NCBI GenBank assembly: GCA_049340005.1
Contig: JBMPIY010000004.1
DNA length: 64,000 nucleotides
Direction: 5' to 3' (one strand)
Source of the DNA: CAXBDP01 sp963974465
Lineage (GTDB): Bacteria > Bacteroidota > Bacteroidia > Cytophagales > Cyclobacteriaceae
In this document: positions 18,457 through 27,270 of the stretch, piece by piece
Numbering within the stretch: position 1 is the stretch's first letter
Layout of the letters: every line of letters begins with the position of its first letter
The notes under the pieces: model-generated
The model's database searches: none
Told to the model about the DNA's origin: nothing
The model's input: only the letters and a program-made list of their open reading frames with translations
Position numbers and translations under genes: made by a program

Positions 18457-19116
18457 GTAGATACGCGATTAATCGCATATCTACCAACGTGTTAATCAGG
18501 TCATCATTCCCTACCACCTATTCGGAATTTGTAATTCCGAATCTATGATACATTGGATTTGTAATCCAACGCATTGTAGGGACAGGTCGCGACCTGTCCC
18601 TATATGCATATCCAAAATGACGGAATATTCAATCACAATTTCAATAAACACATCAGCCCTGTAGAGACGCAATGCATTGCGTCTCTACCATATTCCCACA
18701 GATCAAAAACACAATTTAAATAATATCCCAACCCTGTAGATACGCGATTAATCGCATATCTACCAACGTGTTAATCAGGCCATCAATCCCTACCACCTAT
18801 TCGGAATTTGCAATTCCGAATCCATGATACATTGGATTTGTAATCCAACGCATTGTAGGGACAGGTCGCGACCTGTCCCTACCTGTGCATCAAAAAAATA
18901 ACGGAATATTCAATCTCAATTTCGATAAACACATCAACCTTGTAGAGACGCAATGCATTGCGTCTCTACCATATTCGCACAGATCAAAACCACAATTTAA
19001 TTAATATCCCATCCCTGTACAGACGCGATTAATCGCTTCTTTATCAACCCCATAACCACAACAAAACCATCATTAAATCACCAACCACGTAGAGACGTAG
19101 CATGCTACGTCTCTAC
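18457..19116. repeat. Palindrome block A: two tandem ~280-bp units plus a partial third
   Basis: Unit 1 (18457-18735) and unit 2 (18736-19016) carry the same five palindromes in order: P3 (18457, 18736), P4 TTCGGAATTTG-type (18521, 18800), P5 TTGGATTTGTAATCCAA (18553, 18832), P6 with TCGCGA core (18576, 18855) and P2 (18661, 18942). A third unit starts with a decayed P3 (19017-19044) and jumps to P1 (19089-19116). The repeat period is 279-281 bases, and the spacers are conserved as well as the palindromes. No gene is present. Confidence 0.9.
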
Positions 19117-19587
19117 ACCCGCAACACCAAAACATCATCTCAAATCTGTAAACCTTTTTCAGGAAGAGACAGAATAAAAAAATCCTACCAATCATTCAAT
19201 CATCCTAATTCAGACAATTACAGCCCAATTAAATAAGATAAAAGCAAAATAGAGCCATTGCAATTCATTGTAATGTTGCTTTCAATAATTGGTGATTACG
19301 GAATTAGTTTTACAGAGCAGATAACTAATAAGCTTTAATAAGGAATGCAAAAGAGCTATTAGTCAATGACTAAAATTAACAAATAATAAAAAAATATCTT
19401 TTTTTGAGAACTGTTGCCAACAATAAAAAAAGGTGCTTATATAAACAGAAAGTGTACTCAAACAACAATAATTCAGTTATATCAATATAAGAAAACTAGG
19501 AAAATATTAAATCTTTTTTTTTGAAAAAAAATTTTTATTACCCACCTTAATGGCCATTTCTCTAAAACTCTTTAAAACCATTTACTT
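19117..19587. other. AT-rich leader of the FISUMP lipoprotein gene
   Basis: About 470 bases without a gene. The first part repeats the conserved right flank of the palindrome blocks (CATCATCTCAAATCTGTAAA) and a partial 38-bp element end (TAATTCAGACAATT at 19206-19219). The rest is very AT-rich, with long A and T runs near 19395 and 19510-19540, and probably includes the promoter of the following gene. I cannot place the -33/-7 boxes with confidence. Confidence 0.5.
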
Positions 19588-20967
19588 ATGAGACTATTTT
19601 TTACTAAACGAGCTGCTAACCAAAAAATTGCTAGAGCTAAGTCCTCACTCTGGCTGACATTGATTTTTGCACTGCTCATCGTGGGATGTAACCCTGAGGA
19701 CTCAACTGAAACCGAACCCACTGCGGAGCTTGGTACATTGAAAATTGCAGATCTAAGTGTTAATATCTATTCTAATGCAGCTGCATCTTCCAATGCTAGA
19801 GTAGAAGCTTTTTCTACTTGGGAGCATATTTTTGAAGAAGAGGTGACTCTTTATATGGAGAATGTAGCAACTAGTGTTGTATATGATATTACATTTAATC
19901 CAAATGGCCTTGACAATACGGTGAATATCACTCTTCCTTATGGTTTCTACAGATATACTTTAGATACTGACCCAGGTGGAGAAATGGAGGATTTCCTTCC
20001 ATTTACTGCAGAGGGAATATTTGAAATAACGGAAGAGGAGTTCGAATTGGAAATTGAAGGAGAAACCACTTATGGTTTGGTGACTTTAACAAATTTCCTT
20101 GTTACATCAGCTGAATTAACCAGTGATACACAAACCCAGGCATTGGCTTTAACAGATGATGAACTACACTATTATAAATATGTAATTGAAGATATTGAGG
20201 TAACACTGGACATTGAAGAATCATATTCAGGTACATCTTTAACAGAAGTAATAGATGAAGTAGAAAGTTACCGCCATTACCATTACTATATTCTGGCACC
20301 TGATGAAAGCCTCGTTACATTTTCAATTAGTATGGGAATCTTTGATCTACAAGAAACCATTTTAGAAATTGGTAGAGTAAGAGATATTGATGGAAACAGC
20401 TATAGAATAGCCAAAATTGGAGATCAGGTTTGGATGGCTGAAAATCTAAATGCAAGCAAATTCAGAAATGGTGATGATATCCCTTACGCATCTACTGAAG
20501 CCGAATGGTTAGATGCTGTAGCCAATGGTACTCCAGCCTATTGTTATTATAATGATGATCCGGCAAATGGAGACACTTTCGGTAAGCTCTATAACTGGTA
20601 TGCAGTAAATGACCCTAGAGGCTTAGCTCCTGATGGTTATCATATACCAAACCAAATTGAATGGGGTATATTAGAAACCTTTCTTGATGATAATCCAGGA
20701 GGTAAATTAAAGCAAACGGGTACTAGCTTATGGATATCACCAAATACAGATGCTACTAACTATTATGGTTTTTCTGCTTTACCTGCGGGTGGCAGAACGC
20801 CATTGGCCGATTTCAGAAATATAGGTGTAGCAACTTATTTTTGGTCAAGCTCTCTATATTCTGCCACTCAAGCATTTCGTAATAGCTTAGTAAATACAGA
20901 TGGAGAAATTGAAAGTACATTTAGAGATCTTTCATCGGGATTCTCTGTAAGAGCAATCAAAGACTAA
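19588..20967 (+). CDS. FISUMP-domain lipoprotein
   Basis: A lipoprotein of 459 residues with a hydrophobic signal and a lipobox LIVGC (Cys34). Residues about 40-255 are an acidic, beta-rich region with no family I recognise. Residues about 265-458 are a FISUMP (Fibrobacter succinogenes major paralogous) domain: VRDIDGNSYRIAKIG, QVWMAENLNASKF, GKLYNWYAV, APDGYHIP, GFSALPAGGR, YFWSSS and GFSVRAIKD. The protein is probably exported and surface-exposed. It stands alone between two palindrome blocks and has its own terminator. Confidence 0.9.
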   Translation: MRLFFTKRAANQKIARAKSSLWLTLIFALLIVGCNPEDSTETEPTAELGTLKIADLSVNIYSNAAASSNARVEAFSTWEHIFEEEVTLYMENVATSVVYDITFNPNGLDNTVNITLPYGFYRYTLDTDPGGEMEDFLPFTAEGIFEITEEEFELEIEGETTYGLVTLTNFLVTSAELTSDTQTQALALTDDELHYYKYVIEDIEVTLDIEESYSGTSLTEVIDEVESYRHYHYYILAPDESLVTFSISMGIFDLQETILEIGRVRDIDGNSYRIAKIGDQVWMAENLNASKFRNGDDIPYASTEAEWLDAVANGTPAYCYYNDDPANGDTFGKLYNWYAVNDPRGLAPDGYHIPNQIEWGILETFLDDNPGGKLKQTGTSLWISPNTDATNYYGFSALPAGGRTPLADFRNIGVATYFWSSSLYSATQAFRNSLVNTDGEIESTFRDLSSGFSVRAIKD

Positions 20968-20992
20968 TAAATAATTAATCAATTCTTGAATT

Positions 20993-21028
20993 AACTGCCA
21001 TTGAAATAAACTCAATGGCAGTTTTTTT
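20993..21028 (+). terminator. Rho-independent terminator after the FISUMP gene
   Basis: A stem AACTGCCATTGA pairs with TCAATGGCAGTT around a 7-base loop and is followed by a run of T. It starts 26 bases after the FISUMP stop codon. It is the cleanest terminator in the accessory island. Confidence 0.88.
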
Positions 21029-21046
21029 ATGCTCAAAAAATTATTG

Positions 21047-21217
21047 TTAAGCTCTCCACTTCCGCACTTTTGCAAAGTCTACATATCTATTTCCCCTTCT
21101 CAAAAACAAAAAACTAATTATAAAACCAGCCTTTTCCCACCATGGCCTTTGGATTACAAATCCTACAATTAAATCAGCAGGATTTACAAAAGCCCAATAG
21201 ATGGATTTGCACATCAT
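21047..21217 (-). CDS. Possible small membrane protein, coupled to upstream gene
   Basis: The ATG (21217-21215) overlaps the stop of the upstream membrane protein gene in an ATGA arrangement. The 56-codon frame encodes a basic peptide with one hydrophobic stretch (AGFIISFLFL) and the motif QRPWWEK. The coupling and the hydrophobic segment speak for a real gene. The short length and lack of a recognised family speak against it. It could also be a chance frame. Confidence 0.35.
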   Translation of the reverse strand: MMCKSIYWAFVNPADLIVGFVIQRPWWEKAGFIISFLFLRRGNRYVDFAKVRKWRA

Positions 21218-22512
21218 TGCATTCCAAACAACAATAGATTTGCTATTCCTATCACCAACAAATTGGCATTCATAATAGTCAAGGCTAGTTTGCGGTTGGG
21301 TACATGGTGGTACAAATAATTGACGGTGGAAATCAAAACTAAATAAACCAAAAATAGGTACCAGCGAAACTGCATGTCCTGCAATATCTGTATGCACAAT
21401 GTAAAGGTGTATGTGAAAAATAGTATAAGGGCAATTACAGCAAATGTATTTTTGGCAATCGCTTGTTTCAAACTCCCAAGCTTAAATAGTGGGAAGAGGA
21501 ATAGAATAAACAGAATTCCTACTGTTCTTAAAAAGGGCTTAGGTGTAAGGGATAAACTAAAAAGAAAATTCTCAATTGTTATGTTCAGATCAAAAAAGAG
21601 AGCTTCAAAGTTTGTCCTTGGCAAGGAGTTTTCTCCATTTTCTTGTAAATAGTTTGTCACCTTTTCCCAACCCGGTGAAGAATCCCCACTGATAAAAGAT
21701 AAGTATTGCCATTGAACCCAAGTAGCCTCAATCCCCACAGGCTGCTTCGATTGGACAGACAAGGTGCCATGTTCTACAATAGGTGGATAATGCAAAGCTA
21801 GTACTGCCACCAGCAAACCCACCCCGAAATAGACCATCACAGGAATAGCTCTTTTTCTCTGCCAATAAATCAGCAGGAGGAACACCAATAGCAATCCTGG
21901 AATATATAGGATCACCAATTCTCTAATTGCAGTAGAAATTCCCAAAAACAAGCCAGCTAATAATGCAGTCCAAATAAACTTTTGGCCTTTGCTTAATTTC
22001 AAAAAAGTAACTGTCAAATAGATAATAGCCAAGGACAAAAACAATACAAATAGGCCATCGGTGTAGATTCTAAAATAGTGGTTTCGCATTGGCCCTACCA
22101 AGATCAAAAAGGCAATTAATTGCACTAGCATAATACCTTTAATCTGTAACGTACGCCAAGCAAAATACGACCAAACTACAATGGTAAGCACCAATGAAAG
22201 CACGCCAATAAAGCGCAGCGTATAAATAGAATCTGAGAAAAGCGGATCGAAAAGGAGCCCTGTCAAATTGAAAAATGATGCTGAACCCGTAGCCGTACTT
22301 TCGTACCAACCATTAGTAAGGGTAGATTGGAAGGATTGTAAAAACAATGTTTCATCACCACTCAATTCTTTGGGAATAAAAAATCGATTCCAATAATTGA
22401 CAAAAACACGCATTCCTCCCGCCACTGCTACCACAATGGCCATTGCAGAAATAAGCCGGGAAGATAATATCCTCAGCAAGCCATCTATCGCTTTATGCTC
22501 TAGTATTTTCAT
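21214..22512 (-). CDS. Polytopic membrane protein, GT39/ArnT-like glycosyltransferase fold
   Basis: Around 432 residues with about ten membrane helices. After the first helix comes KELSGDETLFL, with an acidic pair in the position where GT39/ArnT-like lipid-linked-sugar transferases keep their catalytic carboxylates. Later segments include RNHYFRIYTDGLF and REL. I start at ATG 22512 (MKILEHK), which has a GGAGG about ten bases upstream. The longer frame begins with TTG. It probably acts at the periplasmic face; substrate unknown. Palindrome blocks flank it upstream, and it converges on the FISUMP gene. Confidence 0.6.
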   Translation of the reverse strand: MKILEHKAIDGLLRILSSRLISAMAIVVAVAGGMRVFVNYWNRFFIPKELSGDETLFLQSFQSTLTNGWYESTATGSASFFNLTGLLFDPLFSDSIYTLRFIGVLSLVLTIVVWSYFAWRTLQIKGIMLVQLIAFLILVGPMRNHYFRIYTDGLFVLFLSLAIIYLTVTFLKLSKGQKFIWTALLAGLFLGISTAIRELVILYIPGLLLVFLLLIYWQRKRAIPVMVYFGVGLLVAVLALHYPPIVEHGTLSVQSKQPVGIEATWVQWQYLSFISGDSSPGWEKVTNYLQENGENSLPRTNFEALFFDLNITIENFLFSLSLTPKPFLRTVGILFILFLFPLFKLGSLKQAIAKNTFAVIALILFFTYTFTLCIQILQDMQFRWYLFLVYLVLISTVNYLYHHVPNRKLALTIMNANLLVIGIANLLLFGMQ

Positions 22513-22570
22513 GCATTCAAAACCTCCCTCCAAGTATAGTACAATATTTTTTATTCCACCTATCCACCTA

Positions 22571-23152
22571 TTCGGAATTTGTAATTCCGAATCAATGATA
22601 CATTGGATTTGTAATCCAACGCCCCGTAGGATCAGATCATGACCTATCCCTACCTGCTTATCATAAAAAATGACGGAATAATTTCGATAATCCCATCATC
22701 TGTGTAGTAGAGACGCAATGCATTGCGTCTCTACCAAGCCAACCCCATAATTACAACAAAACCATCATTGAAAACACCAACCCCGTACAGACGTAGCATG
22801 CTACGTCTCTACATCCGCAATACCTAACACCACCTATTCGGAATTTGTAATTCCGAATCAATGATACATTGGATTTGTAATCCAATGCATTGTATGGGCA
22901 GGTCATGACCAGTCTCTACCTGTGCATCCAAAATGCGGAATAATCAATCGCAATTTCGATAATTACATCAACTGTGTAGAGACGCAATGCATTGCGTCTC
23001 TACCATATTCGCACAGATCAAAACACAATTTAAATTAACATCCCAACCTTGGTAGAGACGCGATTAATCGCGTCTCTACCAACCCTATAATCACAACAAA
23101 ACCATCATTGAAAACACCAACCCCGTAGAGACGTAGCATGCTACGTCTCTAC
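22571..23152. repeat. Palindrome block B: eleven palindromes in two ordered sets
   Basis: Set 1: P4 22571-22591, P5 22603-22619, degenerate P6 22626-22652, P2 22707-22734, P1 22785-22812. Set 2: P4 22837-22857, P5 22869-22885, degenerate P6 22892-22919, P2 22976-23003, P3 23051-23080 (a perfect 30-bp palindrome with ATTAAT core), P1 23125-23152. The order is the same as in block A, and the spacers are shared. No gene is present. Confidence 0.9.
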
Positions 23153-23729
23153 ATCCGCAACACCTAACATCATCCTAAATCTGTAAACCTAGCTCAGGAC
23201 GACACAAAATAAAAAATCATGAAATCATGAAATCCTGTAAATCCCTGCCCTCCGTGAGGCGGGCTAATTCAGACAATTGCCCTGAAAGTAGATGGTTAAA
23301 AAAGCAGAAAATCTTGAAGAGCTGTTATTGCATTTGGAGAGCAGTTGATTGATGTCCTCTTATAGTTTCAGGCAACTGAGTAGGGAGACCCACCATCGGT
23401 CGGTAAATATGATTGGTGCTTTGACTTAACCCACGGCTTATCTTATAAAAGATGGAAAGCGTATTTCGGAAAATATGCCCATCGGCTCACCAAGAATTGC
23501 TTTGCAACTTGGGAAAGGCAGATTTCTGTCCAACCAATATGTAGACCCTGGTATAGAGCGAGATACGCAGCTATATTATATTTATGAATTGCGGGAGGTT
23601 GGTGGTTAGAAATTCTGGCAGTTTGCAATGCTGTGATTTTAAAAACGGTAAGAGAAAAAGAATAGTAGTTTCTACCATCTAAGAATCAGTTACATCTGAT
23701 ATGGTTGGTGATGTATAATCAACCAATCT
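23153..23729. other. Gene-free stretch with possible gene debris
   Basis: It starts with the conserved right flank of the palindrome blocks and the second 38-bp element (23240-23277). Two short plus-strand frames look protein-like but are too short to stand alone: 23292-23348 (MVKKAENLEELLLHLESS) and 23475-23609 (starting MPIGSPRIALQLGKG, ending YYIYELREVGG). They may be remnants of a decayed gene. No family is recognised. A GCGGGAGG octamer lies at 23591. Confidence 0.4.
23240..23277 (-). repeat. 38-bp dispersed element, copy 2
   Basis: Reverse-strand copy of the element at 16189-16226, with 3 mismatches in 38 bases. It keeps the ATTGTCTGAA end and the GC-rich CGGAGGGCAGGGATT part. It lies just outside palindrome block B, as the partial copy at 19206-19219 lies just outside block A. 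Confidence 0.75.
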
Positions 23730-24179
23730 TCAATAAGAAATAAAATACTTCGAATGCCTTGGTTTGGGCGAATAAAACTGAATAAGCATTCCCTTGGGTT
23801 TGAGATAATCTAAATAGGGCACCCAAACCTTCTCTTGCAAAATAGTCATTCTTGCGGGCACAATGCCATCCAGTATCATTCCTAGCTCTCTTGCTGCAGC
23901 TCGCGAGAGGTCAATCATTCGCTTAGAATTAGGTGGGAGGCGATCGTTTATCCGCACTACCACCCATCGATTATTTTTGAGATTTCTTACGCGCACAATG
24001 GTGCCGAATTCTAGGGTCTTATGGGCTGCAGTTAGCCTTGTCTGATCGAATCGCTCACCATTAGCAGTGAATCGGCCATGGAACATATTGTGATAATAGC
24101 TGGCAATTCCATCGAAAGTGGTGCTGTCGGATGGAAACTGAAAGCTAAGACTGAGCAATATGCCAAATAGTAAATTCAT
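23730..24179 (-). CDS. RlpA-like septal ring/double-psi beta-barrel protein
   Basis: A 149-residue exported protein with a short signal peptide and an RlpA-like double-psi beta-barrel: GIASYYHNMFHGRFTANGE, LTAAHKTLEFGTIVRVRNL, and VVVRINDRLPP with the conserved Asp-Arg pair, then MIDLSRAAARELG. RlpA proteins cut denuded peptidoglycan strands in some bacteria. This one lacks a SPOR domain, and its activity is unproven. It is divergently transcribed from the alpha/beta hydrolase gene. Confidence 0.88.
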   Translation of the reverse strand: MNLLFGILLSLSFQFPSDSTTFDGIASYYHNMFHGRFTANGERFDQTRLTAAHKTLEFGTIVRVRNLKNNRWVVVRINDRLPPNSKRMIDLSRAAARELGMILDGIVPARMTILQEKVWVPYLDYLKPKGMLIQFYSPKPRHSKYFISY

Positions 24180-24269
24180 AGCGCAAGCTATTTGACAAAG
24201 CTAATGCCAAATAGAATAGCGCTTGTGGGCATTTCAATTAATCCATACTTTAGTGAAAAACCCATAAGC

Positions 24270-24956
24270 ATGCTGATAATTTTACATGGAGCCTTAGGTA
24301 GCGCATCACAGATGAAACCATTTGGCCAATTACTCAAAGAAAAAGGGTTAGAAAATATTTGTCTTGATTTACCTGGTCATGGAAGAGGAACTGATATTGA
24401 TGCTTTTGACATGACACAATTTGCCAATTACATATTGCAGCAAATGGATGAAATGGATATCCAAAAAGCAGATTTTTTTGGATATAGTATGGGTGGATAT
24501 GTCGCCTTGCAATTAGCATTTTTATATCCGGAAAGAGTCGGTCGGATATTCACTTTTTCCACCAAATTCAATTGGACCCCCGAAGGTGCTGCACATGAAA
24601 CCAAACTACTGGATCCAAGCAAAATCAAGGAAAAGGTACCGGCCTTTGCAGCGACTTTGGCCGAACGGCATGGGGAAGATTGTTGGGAGCAGGTTTTAGT
24701 TAAAACGGCTGAGATGATGATAAACCTTGGCAATAGTCCACTTTTAACAGAAAGCAAGTTAAAGCAAATTCAGCATCAGGTATTACTAGCGACGGGAGAT
24801 CGGGACAATACGGCTACTGCTGAGGAAACCCTTCAAACCTCCCGCTTTCTTCCAAATGCCAAACTTTGGATTTCACCAAATACCTCACATCCATTTGAGA
24901 AATTACCCATTACCGAAATTGTAACCGCTTGTGGGAAATTTTTCCAAAAGGAATAA
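24270..24956 (+). CDS. Alpha/beta hydrolase
   Basis: Typical alpha/beta hydrolase of about 229 residues starting at MLIILHGALGS (24270). The longer frame from 24192 adds a stretch without conserved features. It shows the oxyanion-hole HGALG motif, LDLPGHGRG, the nucleophile elbow GYSMGG (Ser73), an acid in ATGDRDN, and the catalytic His207 in NTSHPFEK. Related proteins include MenH-like and BioH-like esterases, but the substrate cannot be assigned. One CCTCCCGC octamer lies at 24838. Confidence 0.88.
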   Translation: MLIILHGALGSASQMKPFGQLLKEKGLENICLDLPGHGRGTDIDAFDMTQFANYILQQMDEMDIQKADFFGYSMGGYVALQLAFLYPERVGRIFTFSTKFNWTPEGAAHETKLLDPSKIKEKVPAFAATLAERHGEDCWEQVLVKTAEMMINLGNSPLLTESKLKQIQHQVLLATGDRDNTATAEETLQTSRFLPNAKLWISPNTSHPFEKLPITEIVTACGKFFQKE

Positions 24957-25036
24957 ATACTCACAAATTTTCACGAATTTACATTCCATTAAATGACAAC
25001 AAATTCCCGATCTGTAAATTTCAAAACCTTAACAAT

Positions 25037-27220
25037 ATGAAGAATATAAGAAATTACTATTATAGGCTAAGCTTACTTAGTCTGTGCTTTTTGCTGAGCA
25101 CTAGCTTTGCAATCGCACAAAAGCAACCAATCCGAGCTACGGATATGATGAAGATTGTAAGTGCCAGTAATCTTGAAATCTCACCTGATGGCACTAAAGC
25201 CTTGATGGTGGTGAGTACCAATGTACAAAACGACAAAAATGAATGGGTATATTCTAACAACCTTTGGATGTTGGATTTGGCGGGAGGCACAGAACCCAAG
25301 CAGCTCACTTATGGAATTCGCCGCGATGGCTCTGCAAGTTGGTCGCCTGATGGAAAGCATATTTCCTTTAGCCGTGAAGGTGCCGTTTGGATACTACCGG
25401 TTTCCGGAGGTGAAGCTTGGAAGTTTCTCGAAAGAGCGGGTGGTGCACAATGGTCTCCTGATGGAACAAAAATGCTTTTTAGCAGAGGATCCTCCATCTA
25501 TGAAATTGAAGGAAAACCCACTTGGGATGTAGAACGTCCCGGTAGAGAATGGGGAGATGAGCCAAACTATCGCAACAAAAATGCAAATACGAAGGACATC
25601 ACAGCCAAGCCAGATGGCAACTTGCAAGAAGTGCGTGCATGGCTAGCAAAGAATAACAATGAGCGTAATCCAAGAGTTGTAAATCGTCTGAATTTCATTG
25701 GCGAAATGGATTTGAACCCTGATTTGTCTGTTTCGCACCTTTATGTAATTGACGTGAAACCAGGGGCTGAACCACGCCAATTGACCAATGGATTTCAATC
25801 TTTTGGCGGTGCTACTTGGTCGCCGGATGGTAAAAGCATTTTCTGTAATTCTATAGAATCTACTGAGAATCCGGATAGAGAAAGAGATTCGGATATTTAT
25901 AAAATTGATGTGGCTTCGGGCAATATCAGTTTATTCTTAAACTGGGATGGCTATTCTGTAGGTGGAGCAAACTTTTCGCCGGATGGCAAAACCATCCTTT
26001 TCTCTGCTAGCCCATTGGATGACCCTGGTTTTGGTTACCGCAAGTTGGCAACAATCCCTGCAACGGGTGGCACTCCAAAATGGCTTACTGAAAATATTGA
26101 TACCAGCTTAGGTTCAGGCACTTGGTCTAAGGATGGAAAGTATATTTATTTCTCTACAGGAGAAAAAGGAGCAAATCCATTGTTTAGAATTCCGGCAACG
26201 GGAGGTAATGCAGAGACGCTTATTGGTTACCCTTTTGGAATTAGAGATTTTGCGCTTTCTAATAACAAGATTGTTTATAGCATGACCAAAGTCGAAAACC
26301 CTTACGAAGTATATGTAGCAGATCTTGAAGGAAAAAATCAAAAACAACTTACCAAACTCAATGAAGAATGGCTAAGTGAAAGAATTGTGCAAACGCCAAA
26401 GGAATATTGGGTAGATAGCAAAAAAGATGGATTAAAGATTCACTATTGGGTCGTTGAGCCAGTGAATAGAAAAGAAGGTGTAAAATATCCAACCATCTTA
26501 AATATGCATGGAGGTCCAAGTGCTATGTGGGGACCAGGAGAAGTATCTATGTGGATGGAGTTCCAGCTGATGACTAGCTGGGGCTACGGCCTAGTATATG
26601 GCAATCCTCGTGGAAGTAGCGGGTATGGATATGATTTCCAAAAGGCCAATTATCAAGATTGGGGTGATGGCCCAACTGCTGATTTGATGACAGCTTTAGA
26701 TAAGGCGGCAGCAGATCATAGTTGGATAGATACAGATCAGTATTTCCTAACCGGGGGATCTTATGCAGGCTATCTCACAGCTTGGATTGTGACTCAAGAT
26801 CATCGTTTCAAAGCAGCTGTTGCACAACGTGGTGTGTACGATTTAGCCTTTTTCTTTGGAGAAGGCAATGCTTGGAGATTAGTGCCAAATCACTTTGGTG
26901 GCTATCCTTGGGAAGAAGATAAACGCAAAATCATGGATGCTCAATCGCCAACTACCTTTGCTCATCAAATCCAAACTCCACTATTGATTATACATGCCGA
27001 CACAGATTTGCGTACGGGTGTTCGTCAATCTGAACTTTTGTATAAGTCATTAAAAGTACTTGAAAAGCCGGTAGAATATGTTCGCTATCCGGGTGAAGGT
27101 CATGAGCTTTCACGTTCAGGTAATATCAATCGTAAGCTGGATCGCTTGATGCGAATTATAGAGTTTTTCGAACGATATGTAGATCATCCTGAGCCGGCAC
27201 CTGCTGCTTCAGCTTATTAA
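25037..27220 (+). CDS. S9 family prolyl oligopeptidase-type peptidase
   Basis: Secreted serine peptidase of about 727 residues. A signal peptide ends at SFAIAQ. A WD40/PD40-type propeller (repeated SWSPDGK, QWSPDGT, TWSPDGK, NFSPDGK, TWSKDGK) fills residues 40-460, and the alpha/beta-hydrolase domain follows. The catalytic triad is visible as Ser575 (GGSYAGY), Asp655 (HADTD) and His689 (EGHELS). I start at ATG 25037, which precedes the signal peptide. It probably degrades short peptides in the periplasm. A terminator follows the gene. Confidence 0.92.
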   Translation: MKNIRNYYYRLSLLSLCFLLSTSFAIAQKQPIRATDMMKIVSASNLEISPDGTKALMVVSTNVQNDKNEWVYSNNLWMLDLAGGTEPKQLTYGIRRDGSASWSPDGKHISFSREGAVWILPVSGGEAWKFLERAGGAQWSPDGTKMLFSRGSSIYEIEGKPTWDVERPGREWGDEPNYRNKNANTKDITAKPDGNLQEVRAWLAKNNNERNPRVVNRLNFIGEMDLNPDLSVSHLYVIDVKPGAEPRQLTNGFQSFGGATWSPDGKSIFCNSIESTENPDRERDSDIYKIDVASGNISLFLNWDGYSVGGANFSPDGKTILFSASPLDDPGFGYRKLATIPATGGTPKWLTENIDTSLGSGTWSKDGKYIYFSTGEKGANPLFRIPATGGNAETLIGYPFGIRDFALSNNKIVYSMTKVENPYEVYVADLEGKNQKQLTKLNEEWLSERIVQTPKEYWVDSKKDGLKIHYWVVEPVNRKEGVKYPTILNMHGGPSAMWGPGEVSMWMEFQLMTSWGYGLVYGNPRGSSGYGYDFQKANYQDWGDGPTADLMTALDKAAADHSWIDTDQYFLTGGSYAGYLTAWIVTQDHRFKAAVAQRGVYDLAFFFGEGNAWRLVPNHFGGYPWEEDKRKIMDAQSPTTFAHQIQTPLLIIHADTDLRTGVRQSELLYKSLKVLEKPVEYVRYPGEGHELSRSGNINRKLDRLMRIIEFFERYVDHPEPAPAASAY

Positions 27221-27240
27221 TCATTAGCATATATTACGGA

Positions 27241-27270
27241 AAAAGACCTGCTTAATGTGGGTCTTTTTTT
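27241..27270 (+). terminator. Terminator after the S9 peptidase gene
   Basis: AAAAGACC pairs with GGTCTTTT around an 11-base loop and continues into a T run. It begins 20 bases after the peptidase stop codon. Confidence 0.8.

Noticed and set aside
18457..19116. CRISPR array
   Set aside because: The repeats are palindromes of six different types, and the spacers between them are themselves repeated. Repeat and spacer lengths are irregular, and no cas gene is near.
16189..23277. A complete transposon bounded by the 38-bp elements
   Set aside because: No transposase or integrase is present between them, no target duplication is visible, and a partial copy lies in the middle. It is kept only as a bracketing repeat.
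24929..25036. 36-codon N-terminal extension of the S9 peptidase
   Set aside because: It overlaps the hydrolase gene and would bury the signal peptide. The ATG at 25037 gives a normal exported protein.
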